DNA of 64,000 nucleotides from Rhizobiaceae bacterium (GCA_023953845.1 JAMLJC010000001.1:2986501-3050500), one strand, 5' to 3'. Shown: positions 7,935 through 17,295, counted from the stretch's first letter. The notes: generated from the letters alone by a model not told the origin. Numbers and translations: made by a program.

Positions 7935-9941
7935 ATGGACGACGACAGCAGAAAATCGGACAAGCCGAAAGGGCCGCGCGGTCCCCGCCCTGACGGCGGG
8001 CGCGGCGGACGTCCGGCCGGCAAAGGCTTTGGCGGAGGCAAGCCGGGCGGCCGATCCTTCGGCGGCAAGCCCGGCGGAAAGTCTTTTGGCGCGAAACCGG
8101 GCGGCAAATCGTCTGGCGGCGCCCGTTTCGCCAAGGATGGCGCAGCCCCGCGCAGCCGCGACTTCGCGCGCGGCGATCGCCCCGAGGGCGAGCGGGCAGA
8201 GCGTCCGTTCCGCAAGGGCCTGCGTCCGGAGCGCGACGACGGCGACCGGCCGCGTTTCGAGGGAAAGCCGCGCTTTGAAGGCGGCAAGCGTCCCTTCGCG
8301 AAAGACCGGGCCGGTGACGGCGAGAAACGCTCCTTCCGCCCGCGTCGCGAGGAGTCTTCCGGGGATGCGCCGCGCCGCCGCGAGTTTTCGCCGCGTCGCG
8401 AGGGCGAGGAAAGCCCGCAGCAGGACCGTCCATTCCGCAAGCCCCGCGAGTTTTCCGCGCGCAACGCTCCGTCGGAAGGATTTCGCGAGCGCCCGCCGCG
8501 CCGTGAGTCCGGCGAAGGTGGTGAAAGCCGCTCCTTCGACAAGCCGCGCAACCAGCGGCCGGGCCGCTTCGAGCGCGAGCAGACGCGCGGCGAGGGTGGC
8601 GACAGGCCGCGTTCCTTCGGCATGAAGCGCCATGCCGGCCCCCGCGAGGAAGGTGCCGAGCGTCCGCGCTCCTACGGCCAGAAATCGCATGGCGATAAAT
8701 CGTTCGGCGACCGCCCGCGCGGCGATCGATCGGTGTCGCGTCGCGCCGAAGCGGTCGAGGAAAGCGGCGAGCGCATCGCCAAGCGCCTGGCCCGCGCCGG
8801 CATCGCCTCGCGCCGCGAGGCCGAGGATCTGGTTGCCGCCGGCCGCGTGCGGGTCAATGGACAGGTGCTGACCTCGCCGGCCTTCAATGTCGAGGCGGGC
8901 GACCGCATCGAACTCGACGGCAACGAGATTCCGGCGATCGAGCGCACGCGGCTCTTCCTGTTCCACAAGCCGGCCGGCGTCGTCACCACCAATCGCGACC
9001 CCGAGGGCCGCAAGACCGTCTTCGACGTCCTGCCGCAGAACCTGCCGCGTCTGATGACGGTCGGCCGGCTGGATATCAACACCGAGGGCCTTCTGCTCCT
9101 GACCAACGATGGCGGGCTGGCGCGCGTGCTGGAGCTGCCGGCCACCGGCTGGCTGCGCCGCTATCGTGTCCGGGTGCATGGCGAGGTGGACGAATCCGCG
9201 CTTGCCGGCCTCAGGGACGGCATCGCCGTGGACGGCGTCTTCTACGGCGCCATCGAAGCGTCGCTGGAGCGCATTCAGGGCACCAATGCCTGGCTCACCA
9301 TCGGCCTGCGCGAAGGCAAAAACCGCGAGGTCAAGAACATTCTGGGCGCGCTCGGGCTCGAGGTCACGCGCCTCATCCGCGTTTCCTTCGGCCCGTTCCA
9401 GCTCGGGGAGCTGCCGGAAGGCGAGGTGCAGGAGCTGAAGGGCAGGACGCTGCGGGACCAGCTCGGCGAGCGCCTGATCGCCGAGGCGGGCGCCAATTTC
9501 GAGGCGCCGGTCACAAAACCTTTCTCGAACCGCGCCGAGCAGGTCCGCGCACCGGAGGAGCGCACCGTGCGCGGTCCGGCGCGCGTCGCCATCGAGCCCG
9601 GCGAGGGTGGCCTGATCAAGAGCCGCAAGCGCCGCCGCGAGGAGGCGCGCGACGACGCGCTCGGCCGGCTTTCCACCCGCCCCGAACGCTTCGGCGACAG
9701 GGGCGACCGGCCTGCCTTCCGCGACAAGCCATTCGGGAAGCCCGGCTTCGGCAAGGGCGGCGAGCGTGGCGAGGGACGCGAGAAGCGCGCGCCGGAACCG
9801 CCGAAATCGCGCAAGTCGAATGTCTGGATGGCGCCCGGCGCCCGGCCGCAGGGCAAGAGCGAGACGAAGCGCACGCCGTCGAAAGGCGGGAAGGGCTCCG
9901 GCCCACGTTCCTCGTCTCCCCGTCGTCCGCGCAAGGACTGA
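7935..9941 (+). CDS. RluB/RsuA-family rRNA pseudouridine synthase with long disordered tails
   Basis: This protein makes pseudouridine in rRNA, most likely in 23S rRNA if it is RluB-like. An S4 RNA-binding domain starts near residue 279 (RIAKRLARAGIASR). The catalytic domain has GRLDINTEG with nucleophile D380. Around this ordinary core lie about 275 N-terminal residues and about 130 C-terminal residues rich in Arg, Gly, Lys, Pro and Ser with repeated GGKPGGKS-like units, a basic disordered RNA-binding tail. At 668 residues it is more than twice the length of E. coli RluB; such tails are known in Hyphomicrobiales. rsmD follows after 3 bases, giving a ribosomal RNA modification operon. Confidence 0.9.
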   Translation: MDDDSRKSDKPKGPRGPRPDGGRGGRPAGKGFGGGKPGGRSFGGKPGGKSFGAKPGGKSSGGARFAKDGAAPRSRDFARGDRPEGERAERPFRKGLRPERDDGDRPRFEGKPRFEGGKRPFAKDRAGDGEKRSFRPRREESSGDAPRRREFSPRREGEESPQQDRPFRKPREFSARNAPSEGFRERPPRRESGEGGESRSFDKPRNQRPGRFEREQTRGEGGDRPRSFGMKRHAGPREEGAERPRSYGQKSHGDKSFGDRPRGDRSVSRRAEAVEESGERIAKRLARAGIASRREAEDLVAAGRVRVNGQVLTSPAFNVEAGDRIELDGNEIPAIERTRLFLFHKPAGVVTTNRDPEGRKTVFDVLPQNLPRLMTVGRLDINTEGLLLLTNDGGLARVLELPATGWLRRYRVRVHGEVDESALAGLRDGIAVDGVFYGAIEASLERIQGTNAWLTIGLREGKNREVKNILGALGLEVTRLIRVSFGPFQLGELPEGEVQELKGRTLRDQLGERLIAEAGANFEAPVTKPFSNRAEQVRAPEERTVRGPARVAIEPGEGGLIKSRKRRREEARDDALGRLSTRPERFGDRGDRPAFRDKPFGKPGFGKGGERGEGREKRAPEPPKSRKSNVWMAPGARPQGKSETKRTPSKGGKGSGPRSSSPRRPRKD

Positions 9942-9944
9942 TCA

Positions 9945-10499
9945 ATGCGCATCGTGGGAGGCGAGTTCGGCGGCCGTCCCCTGGCGACGCCGCGCGACAA
10001 TCGTATCCGGCCGACCAGCGACCGCACGCGCGAGGCCGTGTTCAACGTGCTCGCCCACGGCTTCGACGGTCTGCCGGAGGGTGTTCGCGTCCTCGACCTT
10101 TTCGCCGGCACCGGCGCGCTCGGCATCGAGGCCGTTTCGCGCGGCGCGGCGCACTGCCTGTTCATCGAGGAATCGGCGGAGGGACGAGGCCTGATCCGCG
10201 ACAATATCGAGGCGTTCGGCCTTCAGGGCCGCACGAAGATTTTCCGGCGCGACGCCACCCGGCTCGGCGACGCCGGGACGATCCAGCCCTTCGACCTGCT
10301 TTTCGCCGACCCGCCCTATGGCAAGGAACTGGGCGAACGCGCCCTGAAGTCCGCGCGCGAAGGCGGCTGGCTGAAGCCCGGCGCGCTTTGCGTGGTCGAG
10401 GAAGCAGCATCCGCGCCGTTCGATCCGGGTGCGGGCTTCCGGCTTGAGGACCAGCGCGCTTACGGCGACACCGTCATCCGCTTCCTGCGTCTTGCCTGA
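9945..10499 (+). CDS. rsmD: 16S rRNA (guanine966-N2)-methyltransferase RsmD
   Basis: This SAM-dependent enzyme methylates G966 of 16S rRNA. At 184 residues it has the expected length. Motifs are MRIVGGEFGGRPL at the N-terminus, LDLFAGTGALGIEA (SAM-binding, near residue 50) and DPPYG (catalytic, near residue 124). It begins 3 bases after the pseudouridine synthase gene and is surely in the same operon. Confidence 0.94.
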   Translation: MRIVGGEFGGRPLATPRDNRIRPTSDRTREAVFNVLAHGFDGLPEGVRVLDLFAGTGALGIEAVSRGAAHCLFIEESAEGRGLIRDNIEAFGLQGRTKIFRRDATRLGDAGTIQPFDLLFADPPYGKELGERALKSAREGGWLKPGALCVVEEAASAPFDPGAGFRLEDQRAYGDTVIRFLRLA

Positions 10500-10577
10500 A
10501 TTCAGAAGGGCTTGAATTCAGCCGTTCTTGAACGCGACAGACGGCCTTCCTAGCTGCTACACGTCGCGGAAGCAGCT

Positions 10578-11480
10578 GTGAGCGAGCCCTTGAAGTCGTC
10601 CGTTTCTCCGATGCCCGACCCCGCCGGGCCGAGCTTCGCCCTTGCCCTTGGCGGCGGCGGGGCGCGTGGTCTGGCGCATATCCATGTCATCGAGACGCTG
10701 GACGAGCTTGGCATCCGCCCCGTCGCCATCGCCGGCTCGTCGATCGGCGCCATCATGGGCGCGGGCATGGCCGCCGGCATGACGGGTGCGGATATCCATG
10801 CCTTCGCGCGATCCGTTCTGGGCCGTCCGAGCAGCGTGGCGAACCGCATGTGGCAGGCGCGCCCCGGCAGCGTCCGCGAGGCGCTGGGCATGGGGGTCCG
10901 CTTCGGCCAGTTCGACATCGAATGGATCGTCAAGGCCTTCCTGCCCGAACAGGTGCCGGACAGTTTCGAGGCGCTCGGCATCCCTTTGCGCTGCACCGCC
11001 ACGGACTACTACGCGCACAGTCTTGCCGTTTTCGAGGCGGGCGACCTGAACAGCGCGCTTGCCGCCTCCGCCGCCATTCCCGGCGTCTTCCGCCCGGTCA
11101 TGCGCGACGGCCGGCTTTATGTCGACGGCGGCTTCTACGATCCGGTGCCGTTCGATCTCCTGAAGGGCCTGGCGGATATCGTGATCGCCGTCGATGTCGT
11201 CGGCACGCCGACCGAGAACGGCAGGCCGCCCTCCACGCTGGACCTCATGTATGGCGCGAGCCAGCTGATGATGCAGTCGATCATAGCCGCCCAGTTGAAG
11301 CATCACGGACCTCCGGACATCTATCTGAAACCGGCGGTGTCGCGCTTCCGCGTTCTCGACTTTCTCAAGATCGACCAGATCATGCGTGAGACGGCCCATA
11401 TCAAGGACGACCTGAAGCGCGGCATCGAGCGGGCGGTGGTCCGCCTTGAAAGCGGCGGCGGTCCGTCCGCGGGATCGTGA
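10578..11480 (+). CDS. Patatin-like phospholipase / RssA family serine hydrolase
   Basis: This 300-residue patatin-domain hydrolase shows the oxyanion-hole motif GGGGARGLAH, the nucleophile motif GSSIG, and the catalytic-dyad Asp in VDGGFYDPVPFD. Enzymes of this type cleave acyl esters of phospholipids or lysophospholipids. There is no signal peptide, so it should be cytosolic or membrane-associated. The start is GTG at 10578, preceded by GGAAG; an ATG at 10611 is the alternative and would still keep the whole domain. It is not obviously in an operon with rsmD, 78 bases upstream. Confidence 0.85.
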   Translation: MSEPLKSSVSPMPDPAGPSFALALGGGGARGLAHIHVIETLDELGIRPVAIAGSSIGAIMGAGMAAGMTGADIHAFARSVLGRPSSVANRMWQARPGSVREALGMGVRFGQFDIEWIVKAFLPEQVPDSFEALGIPLRCTATDYYAHSLAVFEAGDLNSALAASAAIPGVFRPVMRDGRLYVDGGFYDPVPFDLLKGLADIVIAVDVVGTPTENGRPPSTLDLMYGASQLMMQSIIAAQLKHHGPPDIYLKPAVSRFRVLDFLKIDQIMRETAHIKDDLKRGIERAVVRLESGGGPSAGS

Positions 11481-11581
11481 TGACGCGGGCCATTGCACAG
11501 CTCCGGTCGGGACAATAGATGGATGGCGCGGCCCGTGAACGCTTCGAAGCCGCGTCCCTGCAAGTTTCCCGGACCCTGTGA

Positions 11582-12925
11582 ATGACCGATAGCCTCGACT
11601 CCACCCGATTGACCGACCGCGTCGCAGCGCTTGTCGAAGCCGCGCGGAAGGCCGGCGCCGATGCCGCCGACGCCGTCGCCGTGCGCGGTCGCTCCTCGTC
11701 GGTGACGGTGCGGCAGGGCAAGGTCGAGAAGACGGAAGCCTCCGAAAGCGACGACATGTCGCTCCGCGTCTTCGTCGGCAAGCGCGTGGCGAGCGTTTCC
11801 GCGACGGCGGCGTCCGATCCGAAGGTGCTGGCCGAGCGCGCCGTGGCGATGGCGAAGGTCGCGCCGGAAGATCCCTATCAGGGCCTCGCCGATCCCGCGC
11901 TTCTGGTGAAAGAGCCGAAGGACCTCGACCTCTTCGACCCGGCCGAGATCGGCGCGGAGCGGATGAAGGCCGATGCGCTGGCCATGGAGGAGGCCGCGCT
12001 CGCGGTGCCCGGCGTGACCAATTCCAGCGGATCGAGCGCCAGCGCGGGTTTCGGCGGTCTGGTTCTGGCGACCTCCACCGGTTTCGTCGCCCAATATGTC
12101 GCCTCGCGCTTCTCCCGTTCGGTGAGCGTCATTGCCGGCGAGGGCACCGGCATGGAGCGCGACTATGAATATTCCTCGCGCCTGCATTTCGCCGACCTCG
12201 ACGCGCCTGCCGGGATCGGCCGCAAGGCGGGCGAGCGCGCGGTGAAGCGTCTCAACGCCCGCAGGGCCGAGACCGGACCGGTCACGGTGATCTTCGACCC
12301 GCGCGTGGCGCGCGGGATCGCCGGGCATCTTGCCGGCGCCATCAACGGCGCATCCGTCGCGCGCAAGACCAGCTTCCTGCGCGACATGATGGGAAAAAAG
12401 GTCGCTTCCGCCGCCATCACCGCCACCGACGAGCCGCTGAAGCTGCGCGGTCAGTCCTCGCGGCCGTTCGACGGCGAAGGTGTCGAGGGGCAGAAGCTGG
12501 AAATGGTGTCCGGCGGCGTGCTCAACCACTGGTTCCTGTCGACCTCGGCGGCGCTTGAGCTCGGCCTGACGACCAATGGCCGCGGCGTGCGCGCTGCCTC
12601 TTCCGTGTCGCCGTCCTCCACCAACTTCGCCATCGAGCCGGGGGATACGAGCCCGGAAGACCTCATCCGATCGCTGAAATCCGGCTTCTATGTCACCGAA
12701 GTCTTCGGCCAGGGCGTCAATATGGTGACGGGCGAATACAGCCGCGGCGCCTCGGGCTTCTGGATCGAGAATGGCGAGCTCGCCTGGCCGGTCTCGGAAG
12801 TGACCATCGCCTCGAATCTCAAGGACATGTTCCTCAATCTGGTGCCGGCGAGCGATCTCGACCGCAATTACGGCACCGCCGCCCCCACGCTGCTGGTCGA
12901 AGGGATGACCCTTGCCGGACGCTGA
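11582..12925 (+). CDS. pmbA: TldD/PmbA family protein, PmbA (TldE) type
   Basis: PmbA (TldE) pairs with TldD to form a metalloprotease that, in E. coli, matures microcin B17 and degrades CcdA. The 447-residue protein has the N-terminal domain with VRQGKVEKTEASESDD and the C-terminal SGFYVTEVFGQGVNMVTGEYSRGASGFWIENGE block typical of the family, shown here only in part of its length. It lacks the HExxxH of TldD, which is normal for the PmbA partner. No tldD is in the window. The stop overlaps the start of the next gene by 14 bases, and it heads the operon running to lpxK. Confidence 0.92.
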   Translation: MTDSLDSTRLTDRVAALVEAARKAGADAADAVAVRGRSSSVTVRQGKVEKTEASESDDMSLRVFVGKRVASVSATAASDPKVLAERAVAMAKVAPEDPYQGLADPALLVKEPKDLDLFDPAEIGAERMKADALAMEEAALAVPGVTNSSGSSASAGFGGLVLATSTGFVAQYVASRFSRSVSVIAGEGTGMERDYEYSSRLHFADLDAPAGIGRKAGERAVKRLNARRAETGPVTVIFDPRVARGIAGHLAGAINGASVARKTSFLRDMMGKKVASAAITATDEPLKLRGQSSRPFDGEGVEGQKLEMVSGGVLNHWFLSTSAALELGLTTNGRGVRAASSVSPSSTNFAIEPGDTSPEDLIRSLKSGFYVTEVFGQGVNMVTGEYSRGASGFWIENGELAWPVSEVTIASNLKDMFLNLVPASDLDRNYGTAAPTLLVEGMTLAGR

Positions 12926-13706
12926 CCCCGCGCTGACCGACGACCTCGTCCTGCTGAAGGACGTCGCGCGCGAGGCGGGCGGCATCGCCATGCGCTATTT
13001 CGGGCGCAGCCCCGAAGTGTGGATGAAGGGCGGCCATTCGCCGGTGAGCGAGGCCGACTATGCCGTCGACCGCTTTTTGCGCGAAACCTTGCTGGCCGCG
13101 CGCCCCGATTACGGCTGGCTTTCCGAAGAGACCGCCGCCGACGAGAGCCGGCTGTCGGCGCGCCGCACCTTCGTCGTCGACCCGATTGACGGCACCCGCG
13201 CCTTTCTCGACGGCCGCTCGACATGGTGCGTCAGCGTGGCCGTGGTGGAGGATGGCGTCCCGGTCTGCGGCGTGCTGGATTGCCCGGCGAAGCAATCGAT
13301 TTTCTGGGCGGGGCAGGGCGGCGGCGCCTGGCAGGACGGCCGCGCGATCCATGTGCGGACGCCGCCCGGCCGGCCCGTTGTCGGCGGGCCGAAATCGCTG
13401 ATCGGCGCCCTGCCGCAGCAGTTGCGCGCCCGCCTGCCGGACGTGCCTTACATTCCTTCGCTCGCCTACCGCATCGCCATCGTCGCCAATGGCGAGTTCG
13501 ACGCGACCTTCGTGAAGCCAAATTCGCATGATTGGGATCTGGCGGCTGCGGACCTGATTCTGCGCGAGGCCGGCGGCGGCATCCGCAATCATCTGGGCGG
13601 GCCGCCGCGCTATGCCGGACGCGAGACGCGGCACGGCGCGCTGGTGGCGGGCAGCGGCGCGCTTCTGGATGAGATTGCCGGCGTCATCCTCGAATTCGAG
13701 GCTTGA
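12912..13706 (+). CDS. Inositol monophosphatase family protein, 3'(2'),5'-bisphosphate nucleotidase (CysQ)-like
   Basis: This is a lithium-sensitive-type phosphatase, most like CysQ, which removes a phosphate from 3'-phosphoadenosine 5'-phosphate. It shows SEETAADESR (metal-binding Glu), DPIDGTRAF (metal-binding Asp-Pro-Ile-Asp-Gly-Thr) and SHDWDLAAADLIL near the C-terminus. The start is TTG at 12912, inside the end of pmbA, preceded by GAAGGG. 264 residues is normal. It could instead act on inositol- or histidinol-phosphate; in this gene order the CysQ assignment is usual but not proven. Confidence 0.85.
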   Translation: MPDADPALTDDLVLLKDVAREAGGIAMRYFGRSPEVWMKGGHSPVSEADYAVDRFLRETLLAARPDYGWLSEETAADESRLSARRTFVVDPIDGTRAFLDGRSTWCVSVAVVEDGVPVCGVLDCPAKQSIFWAGQGGGAWQDGRAIHVRTPPGRPVVGGPKSLIGALPQQLRARLPDVPYIPSLAYRIAIVANGEFDATFVKPNSHDWDLAAADLILREAGGGIRNHLGGPPRYAGRETRHGALVAGSGALLDEIAGVILEFEA

Positions 13707-13773
13707 CGAACGATTATCCGGGTTCCAAACCGCGTTGGGACATCCGGGTACTGACAAACAGATCGGGGCGATG

Positions 13774-14022
13774 ATGGCCGAGGAAGATTCGAAGAAGCAG
13801 CTTTTGCATCTGGTGTTCGGCGGCGAGCTGAAGTCGGTGAACGGCACCGAGTTCCGTGATCTCAACGCGCTCGATATCGTCGGCATTTATCCCAGCTATG
13901 CGGCTGCGCAGACGGCGTGGAAGGCGAAGGCGCAGCAGACGGTCGACAATGCGCATATGCGCTATTTCGTCGTCCACCTCCATCGGCTGCTCGACCCGGA
14001 AGCGGCCGGCAGCAAAGGCTGA
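13774..14022 (+). CDS. DUF4170 domain small protein
   Basis: This 82-residue protein matches my recollection of DUF4170, a family largely confined to alphaproteobacteria: QLLHLVFGGEL, an IVGIYPSYAAAQTAWKAKAQ segment and YFVVHLHRLLDP. ATGs stand at 13771 and 13774; 13774 is chosen but both fit. It has no signal peptide or transmembrane segment. It lies between a bisphosphate nucleotidase gene and LPS genes in the same operon. The function is unknown. Confidence 0.8.
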   Translation: MAEEDSKKQLLHLVFGGELKSVNGTEFRDLNALDIVGIYPSYAAAQTAWKAKAQQTVDNAHMRYFVVHLHRLLDPEAAGSKG

Positions 14023-14025
14023 GCC

Positions 14026-14790
14026 TTGGACGACACCACCGCACAAGCGCCTGCCGGGCCTGGCGGCCGCAAGCCGTCATTCTGGCGTTCGATCCGGCAG
14101 CCGATCAAGGATTCGAGGTTCTTCAAGAATTTCGTCGCCTCGGTCGCGGCCAACTATATCCGGCTGGTGCGGCTGACAAATCCGATGGCGAAGGGCTCGG
14201 ACGACCCGACCGAAGGTTTTGTGCGCAATGCCAATTCCATCTTCGGCATCTGGCACGGCCAGCACATCTTCCTGCCGGGCTATCATCCGCGCCACGACCC
14301 GATGGCGACGATGATCTCGCGCAGCGCCGACGCCGAGATCAACGCGTTGTGCACGGAGAAGCTCGGCCTCAAGGTGTTCCGCGGCTCGGGCGGCCGCGAG
14401 CGCGAGCGGGCGATCGAGAAGGGCGGCGTGCGCGGCCTGATCTCCATGAAGAAGGCGCTCGACGCCGGCATGTCGGTCGGCACCGTCGCGGACATACCGA
14501 GCGGCACGCCGCGCCAGGCCGGCATGGGCATCATCACGCTGGCAAAGCTCTCCGGCCGCCCGATCGTGCCGATCGCGCTCAACACCAGCCGCCGCAAGGT
14601 GCTTGAGAAGACCTGGGACAAGACCACGATCAACCTGCCTTTCGGCCGCAGCGCCATTTTCTTCGGCGAGCCGATCCATGTCGCGCGCGATGCCGACGAT
14701 GCCGAGATGGAGCGCAAGCGCCGCCAACTGACCGACGCCCTGAACGCGGTCGCCGCGCGCGCCATCAAAGTCGCCGACGGGGCCGCATGA
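14026..14790 (+). CDS. DUF374 lysophospholipid acyltransferase-like protein
   Basis: This 254-residue protein of the DUF374 / lysophospholipid acyltransferase superfamily shows IWHGQH, FRGSGGRERERAI and DIPSGTPRQAG, corresponding to acyltransferase blocks with the catalytic His. Its place directly before waaA and lpxK suggests an acyl transfer step in lipid A or a related envelope lipid, but the acceptor is unknown. The start is TTG at 14026, preceded by AAAGG; the gene stop overlaps the waaA start by four bases (ATGA). Confidence 0.82.
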   Translation: MDDTTAQAPAGPGGRKPSFWRSIRQPIKDSRFFKNFVASVAANYIRLVRLTNPMAKGSDDPTEGFVRNANSIFGIWHGQHIFLPGYHPRHDPMATMISRSADAEINALCTEKLGLKVFRGSGGRERERAIEKGGVRGLISMKKALDAGMSVGTVADIPSGTPRQAGMGIITLAKLSGRPIVPIALNTSRRKVLEKTWDKTTINLPFGRSAIFFGEPIHVARDADDAEMERKRRQLTDALNAVAARAIKVADGAA

Positions 14791-16109
14791 GCGAGCGCTG
14801 GGCACGCCGCATGCTCGGCGCCTACAGCCTCGCCGGCTCGGCGGCCTACCCGCTTGTCGGCGCTTATGTGACGTGGCGCGCCACCCGTGGCAAGGAAGAT
14901 CCGAAACGCCGCAGCGAGCGCTATGGCTACGCCAGCCGCCACCGCCCGCCGGGACCGCTGATCTGGTTCCATGCCGCGAGCGTCGGCGAGACGCTGGCCG
15001 TCATTCCGCTGGTCGAGAGCATCGTCGCCTATGGCGTCAACATCGTGCTGACCACCGGCACGGTCACCTCCGCCCGTCTCGTCGAGGAGCGCCTCGGCAA
15101 TCGCGTCATCCATCAATACGTGCCGCTCGATCTTCGGCCTGCCGTCCGCCGTTTCCTCGATTTCTGGCGGCCGGATCTCGTCATCATCGCCGAGTCGGAG
15201 ATCTGGCCGATGACGATCCTGGAACTCGGCGCCCGGCGCGTGCCGCAGATCCTCGTCAACGGCCGCCTGTCGGATCGCTCCTTCGCGGCGTGGCAGAAGC
15301 GCCATCACATCGCCGAGGCGCTGTTCGAGAATCTCGCCCATGTGGTGGCGCAATCTGACGTGGACGGCGAACGCTTCCGCGCCCTCGGCGCCCGGCCGGT
15401 CACCGTGTCGGGCAATCTCAAGGTCGATACGCCGCCGCCGCCGGTGGACGACAAGGCGCTGGCGCAGCTTCAGCGCCAGATCGGCAAGCGCAAGACATGG
15501 GCCGCCGTCTCCACCCATGACGGCGAGGAAGCGGTCGCGGCCGAGGTTCACACCATGCTGCGCGGCCGCCATCGCGGCCTCCTGACCATCATCGTCCCGC
15601 GCCATCCGGACCGCGCGCAGGCCCTTGCGGAGGAATTCCGCGCGCAGGGCCTCGTCGTGGCGCGGCGCAGCCTCGGCGAGAAGATCACGCCCGAGACGGA
15701 CATCCTGCTCGGCGACACGATCGGCGAGATGGGGCTTTATCTGCGCCTCACCGAGATCGCCTTCGTCGGCCGCTCCCTGACCTCCGAGGGTGGGCAGAAT
15801 CCGCTGGAGCCGGCCATGCTGGAAACCGCCGTGCTTGCTGGCCGCAACGTGCAGAATTTCCGGGAATCCTACCAGCGGCTGATCGAGAGCGGCGGCGCCA
15901 AATTCGTGCGCGACCGCGACATGCTCGCCGGCGCCGTCAACTTCCTGCTCAACAACGAGGTTGCGCGGCAGGAAATGATCTCGGCCGGCGCGCAGACCGT
16001 CGAGGAGATGCGCGGCGCGCTCAACCGCACGCTGAAGGCGATCGATCCGTTCATTCAGCCGCTCAAGGTGCAGGCGCGGCTGGGAGAGGGGATCGAGGGC
16101 GGCCGGTAG
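14787..16109 (+). CDS. waaA: 3-deoxy-D-manno-octulosonic acid (Kdo) transferase
   Basis: WaaA (KdtA), a GT30 glycosyltransferase, adds Kdo residues to lipid IVA at the inner membrane. The 440-residue protein has an N-terminal hydrophobic anchor (AYSLAGSAAYPLVGAYV), the ASVGE motif with the conserved catalytic Glu near residue 68, ESEIWPMTI near residue 129 and an ENPLEP-like block (QNPLEPAMLETAV) in the C-terminal lobe. It overlaps the preceding gene by four bases and is followed after 2 bases by lpxK. Confidence 0.95.
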   Translation: MSERWARRMLGAYSLAGSAAYPLVGAYVTWRATRGKEDPKRRSERYGYASRHRPPGPLIWFHAASVGETLAVIPLVESIVAYGVNIVLTTGTVTSARLVEERLGNRVIHQYVPLDLRPAVRRFLDFWRPDLVIIAESEIWPMTILELGARRVPQILVNGRLSDRSFAAWQKRHHIAEALFENLAHVVAQSDVDGERFRALGARPVTVSGNLKVDTPPPPVDDKALAQLQRQIGKRKTWAAVSTHDGEEAVAAEVHTMLRGRHRGLLTIIVPRHPDRAQALAEEFRAQGLVVARRSLGEKITPETDILLGDTIGEMGLYLRLTEIAFVGRSLTSEGGQNPLEPAMLETAVLAGRNVQNFRESYQRLIESGGAKFVRDRDMLAGAVNFLLNNEVARQEMISAGAQTVEEMRGALNRTLKAIDPFIQPLKVQARLGEGIEGGR

Positions 16110-16111
16110 CC

Positions 16112-17107
16112 ATGCCCGCGCCTTCCTTCTGGTGGAGGCGGGCCGGCTGGCAGGCGGCGGCGCTGTCGCCTCTGGCGTCCATTTACGCTGCAGTCGCGGC
16201 CAGCCGTCTGCGCAATGCGCCGCGCGAGAAGGTCGGGATACCGGTGCTCTGCGTCGGCAATTTCACCGTAGGCGGTTCGGGCAAGACGCCCGTGACCATC
16301 GCGCTCGCCGGGGCGGCGAAGGCAATGGGGTTGAAACCCGGCATCCTTTCGCGCGGCTATGGCGGCAGCGTGAAAACGCCGCGCATCGTGGAGCCGGGGC
16401 GCGACACGGCTCGCGATGTCGGCGACGAACCGTTGCTCCTGGCCGAAGCCGCACCCGTCGCCGTGTCCGCCGACCGCGCGGCCGGCGCGGGGCTGCTCGC
16501 CGCGCGGGGCCGCGATCTCGTCATCATGGACGATGGCTTCCAGAGCGCGCATATCCACATGGACTTCGCCCTGATCGTCACCGACGCCCGCTACGGGATC
16601 GGCAACGGCCGCGTGCTGCCGGCCGGCCCGCTGCGCGCCCCGGTCGCCGACCAGATGCGCTTTGCGTCGGCGCTGCTCATCATGGGCGAAGGGAACGCAG
16701 CCGACGATCTTGTCGCGACGGCGCAGCGCCTGCCGTTCTACCGCGCCCGGGTCCGTCCGCGCGAAAAACTCGATGGCCGCCGCTTCCTCGCCTTCGCCGG
16801 CATCGGCCATCCTGAGAAGTTCTTCGACACGGTGAAGGCGGCGGGCGGCGAGGTAGTCGAAACCCGCTCCTTCCCCGACCATCATGTCTTTACGCAAGCC
16901 GAATTGCGCCAATTGGCGGAGACGGCGAAAGCGCGCGATCTCGAAATCGTCACCACAGCCAAGGATGCGGCGCGCATCGGCCGGGAGAAATTTGCCGCGC
17001 TGCTGCCCGACCGGACATGCGTGCTCGACATCGCGGCCGCGTTCGACGATGCCGACACCCCGCGGCGCATCATCGAAGCGACGCTCTCCGCCGCCCGTGG
17101 CATGTGA
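16112..17107 (+). CDS. lpxK: Tetraacyldisaccharide 4'-kinase LpxK
   Basis: LpxK phosphorylates the 4' position of the lipid A disaccharide at the inner membrane. The 331-residue protein starts with a membrane-associating helix and has the P-loop GNFTVGGSGKTP near residue 50, SRGYGG, and DDGFQ near residue 146. It is the last gene of the pmbA-lpxK operon. A long GC-rich palindromic repeat begins 4 bases after its stop and could end transcription. Confidence 0.95.
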   Translation: MPAPSFWWRRAGWQAAALSPLASIYAAVAASRLRNAPREKVGIPVLCVGNFTVGGSGKTPVTIALAGAAKAMGLKPGILSRGYGGSVKTPRIVEPGRDTARDVGDEPLLLAEAAPVAVSADRAAGAGLLAARGRDLVIMDDGFQSAHIHMDFALIVTDARYGIGNGRVLPAGPLRAPVADQMRFASALLIMGEGNAADDLVATAQRLPFYRARVRPREKLDGRRFLAFAGIGHPEKFFDTVKAAGGEVVETRSFPDHHVFTQAELRQLAETAKARDLEIVTTAKDAARIGREKFAALLPDRTCVLDIAAAFDDADTPRRIIEATLSAARGM

Positions 17108-17110
17108 CGC

Positions 17111-17263
17111 GACCCCTCTCCGTCTCGGGCTGCGCCCTCGCCACCTCTCCCCAGAGGGGCGAGGAACTTAGGTCGCGATCTGTCGCGAGGCCTGCGCTTT
17201 TCCAGCTTGGGTTCCTCGCCCCTCTGGGGAGAGGTGGTTCGCGAAGCGAACCGGAGAGGGGTC
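17111..17263. repeat. Palindromic repeat family A, copy 1
   Basis: This is a 153-bp inverted repeat. Inner arms 17141-17167 and 17211-17237 are perfect 27-bp complements, and outer arms GACCCCTCTCCG (17111-17122) and CGGAGAGGGGTC (17252-17263) also pair. Between them the right side carries TTCGCGAAGCGAA (17238-17250), itself a small dyad, in place of the complement of the left side. Copy 2 at 23018 matches it, including part of the loop. It fills the gap between convergent lpxK and the DUF2093 gene. Confidence 0.9.
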
Positions 17264-17295
17264 TTGGCCGAGCGCGCGACCCCACCGATGTCAGA

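Noticed and set aside
10496..10520. CTGAATTCAG palindrome followed by a TTGAATTCAG repeat after rsmD as a terminator or operator
   Set aside because: The stem is too short and has no T-run, and a short palindrome of this kind can be chance.
11321..15605. Long minus-strand frames opposite pmbA and waaA (556 and 440 codons)
   Set aside because: They are shadows of recognised genes, rich in Arg, Gly and Ala with no motif or ribosome-binding site.
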